DNA from: Sphaerochaeta sp.
GTDB lineage: Bacteria > Spirochaetota > Spirochaetia > Sphaerochaetales > Sphaerochaetaceae
Assembly: GCA_003446545.1 (NCBI GenBank)
Contig: DMAO01000144.1
Location: 1 to 6,920 of the forward strand
Direction: 5' to 3'
DNA: 6,920 nt
Shown: piece after piece, positions 5,716-6,920 of the stretch
Layout of the letters: each line of letters starts with the position of its first letter
How positions within the stretch are numbered: the stretch's first letter is position 1
Program-made: the position numbers and the translations under genes
The notes under the pieces: generated by a model
What the model saw: the letters and a program-made list of their open reading frames with translations, nothing else
Database searches by the model: none
What the model was told of the DNA's origin: nothing

Positions 5716-6506
5716 TCTTGCACCATATGAAATAACCAGTCTTGTATCAAGCCATTTGATGCAACAAGGTCGCACCGGCTATCAGAAAATGGTACAAGGG
5801 GGTCAGCGGGGGAGAATGAACCTCCAGCCTCCTCAAGTATACAGATACCAGCAGCCATATCGTAATAGCCCAAGCAAAGCTCATAATATCCATCGATTCT
5901 ACCAGCTGCTATGTAACTCAGTTCAAGGGCACAGGAACCATAGGACCGAAGGTCACTGGCTTCCAGAAAAATACGATACATGTTCTCAAAATACGGTACG
6001 GCTAACGTATGGTGTCGATGAGGGGGGACACAGACAATAAGGGCATGGGAAGGCTCTTTCAGCCGAGAGACCTGGATAGGTTTGCCATTCAGGAATGCCC
6101 CACCGCCCTTGCTAGCCCAAAAAAGCTCGTTCTGGCGTGGATTGAACACGACACCAACCAAAGGTTTGAAAGGGTCCTTTTCCCACGCAATGCTTATGGA
6201 GTAGTCCGGAAGGGAACGAAAAAAGTTAGTCGTCCCGTCAATGGGGTCAATAATCCAACGCCCGTTTTCAAGAGTCCCACTAGATCCTGTCTCTTCACCA
6301 AATATGGCGTCGGAAGGGAAGTGTTCCATGATGATGGAGATGATCAGGTCTTCAGAAAGCCTATCAGTTTCAGTTACAAAATCATTGGCCTGCTTCTGCC
6401 GAATAGCGTGGTTGCCCTGTTTCTCCGCCTTCAGTACAAAAGCTCCTGCCCTGTTAGCCGCAGTGATGGCAACCTGCAAATGCTCGACAATATCCTTTTC
6501 AGTCAT
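5712..6506 (-). CDS. Inositol monophosphatase family protein
   Basis: This is a Mg2+-dependent, Li+-sensitive-type phosphatase of the IMPase/SuhB/CysQ/FBPase superfamily, acting on inositol phosphates, PAP or sugar phosphates. The 264 residues match the family. The metal-binding motifs are GEETG with E71 and E72, WIIDPIDGTTNF with D87 and D90, and a C-terminal YYDMAAG with D216. The usual tryptophan before that last aspartate (WD..A) is a tyrosine here. The start at 6506 is favoured over 6563: AAGGGG lies 5 nt upstream, its N-terminus fits the family, and its ATG overlaps the TGA of the preceding gene as ATGA. It in turn overlaps the HAD phosphatase by ATGA. The exact substrate cannot be settled from sequence; the canonical DPIDGT site favours a broad IMPase over fructose-bisphosphatase. 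Confidence 0.9.
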   Translation of the reverse strand: MTEKDIVEHLQVAITAANRAGAFVLKAEKQGNHAIRQKQANDFVTETDRLSEDLIISIIMEHFPSDAIFGEETGSSGTLENGRWIIDPIDGTTNFFRSLPDYSISIAWEKDPFKPLVGVVFNPRQNELFWASKGGGAFLNGKPIQVSRLKEPSHALIVCVPPHRHHTLAVPYFENMYRIFLEASDLRSYGSCALELSYIAAGRIDGYYELCLGYYDMAAGICILEEAGGSFSPADPLVPFSDSRCDLVASNGLIQDWLFHMVQE

Positions 6507-6920
6507 ACTCGCCCCTTTTTTCGATCCAGTATCCGTTCTCCCAAATTCACCACAAATTTCCAATCAGTATGGGAGAAATCCTCATAGCAGATAGATTGCT
6601 CTTCTGCATGGATAAGCATACCAGAAGGGGTATAACTCAAGTAGAGCACTTCCCATCGGGTTTTTCCTTGGCTATACATGATGGCCGCAATATTATTTTT
6701 CCTATCCCAGGACCGTAGCATATCGCTTCGGCCTGTTATCAAGACAACAGTCAAATCAAAGCCTGGAATAGTAAACATCTTATCCTTGTTATCAGAAAGC
6801 TGAGCCTGTCTTGCCTGCTCGATAAGTGAAGAGGTTGTCATAAGAAGACCTTCCTCCGCTGTCTTGCAGAAATCAAAGAACACATTTTCACCTTTCTGTT
6901 CAAGCTTTTCCAATATATCA
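6503..6920 (-). CDS. Hypothetical protein, 5' end outside the window
   Basis: I do not recognise this protein. The frame is open to the window edge, so the first visible TTG (6913) need not be the start, and about 139 C-terminal codons are seen. The N-terminal part is a helical, charged segment (EKLEQKGEN, then SSLIEQARQAQL). It is followed by a mixed region suggesting an alpha/beta fold (FDLTVVLITGRSDMLRSW, then WEVLYLSYTP and WKFVVNLGERIL). There is no membrane helix, cysteine cluster or obvious catalytic motif. An internal ATG (6841 on the minus strand) could be an alternative start but has no clear ribosome binding site. The stop overlaps the inositol-monophosphatase start (ATGA), so the two are cotranslated and possibly functionally linked. 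Confidence 0.7.
   Translation of the reverse strand, partial: DILEKLEQKGENVFFDFCKTAEEGLLMTTSSLIEQARQAQLSDNKDKMFTIPGFDLTVVLITGRSDMLRSWDRKNNIAAIMYSQGKTRWEVLYLSYTPSGMLIHAEEQSICYEDFSHTDWKFVVNLGERILDRKKGRV
6512..6517 (-). promoter_or_regulatory. Ribosome binding site of the inositol monophosphatase gene
   Basis: AAGGGG on the minus strand, 5 nt before the ATG at 6506, within the last codons of the upstream gene. It decides the start in favour of 6506 rather than the longer frame opening at 6563. Confidence 0.55.

Noticed and set aside
5716..5775. Longer start of the HAD phosphatase (5775)
   Set aside because: The extra 20 residues overlap the upstream phosphatase gene and precede the first strand of the HAD fold; the ATGA start at 5715 fits better.
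6009..6587. 192-codon plus-strand frame
   Set aside because: Antisense to the inositol-monophosphatase gene and without a ribosome site or recognisable motif.
1..6920. CRISPR array, tRNA, rRNA or defence island
   Set aside because: No regularly spaced repeats, cloverleaf-like segments, rRNA-like stretches or defence-gene motifs are seen beyond the IS200/IS605 TnpB remnant.

Overview
The window looks like chromosomal DNA from a mid-GC bacterium. Gene content (GcvT, RidA, an HxxxD acyltransferase paired with a zinc-ribbon membrane protein, an inositol-monophosphatase-type enzyme) and tight minus-strand packing would suit a Sphaerochaeta-like spirochaete or a clostridial Firmicute. No rRNA or other decisive marker is present, so this is a low-confidence inference.

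Layout, left to right. (1) 1-~917, plus strand: the right-hand part of an IS200/IS605-family element. It has the C-terminal two thirds of a TnpB RNA-guided nuclease (37-801), followed by hairpins typical of the omegaRNA and right end (809-830, 849-864, 887-908). The reading frame is closed by two stops just upstream of the first usable codon, so the N-terminal part is lost or frameshifted and the gene is probably dead. (2) 914-4653, minus strand: a compact operon, in transcription order ridA, gcvT, HxxxD acyltransferase, zinc-ribbon/8-TM protein. Gene gaps are 23, 1 and 2 nt, so the last three genes are probably translationally coupled. The insertion element abuts the 3' end of the last gene, and the stop codon appears to lie inside the element's right end. 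(3) 4654-5070: a 417-nt intergenic region that should carry the ridA promoter, a weak terminator for the next operon, an inverted repeat and one doubtful short ORF. (4) 5071-6920, minus strand: a second operon with an unrecognised protein (cut by the window edge), an inositol-monophosphatase-family enzyme and a HAD phosphatase. These are joined by two successive ATGA stop/start overlaps.

How the genes may work together: RidA clears reactive enamine/imine intermediates that damage PLP enzymes, and GcvT feeds glycine-derived one-carbon units to tetrahydrofolate, so ridA-gcvT makes sense as a glycine/serine/one-carbon unit. The acyltransferase and zinc-ribbon membrane protein look like a two-gene module attached to it, substrate unknown. 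The second operon couples two small-molecule phosphatases. I see no defence system, CRISPR array, tRNA or rRNA. The most notable points are the truncated TnpB with an apparently intact omegaRNA/right end, its junction with the operon end, and the uncharacterised acyltransferase/membrane-protein pair.
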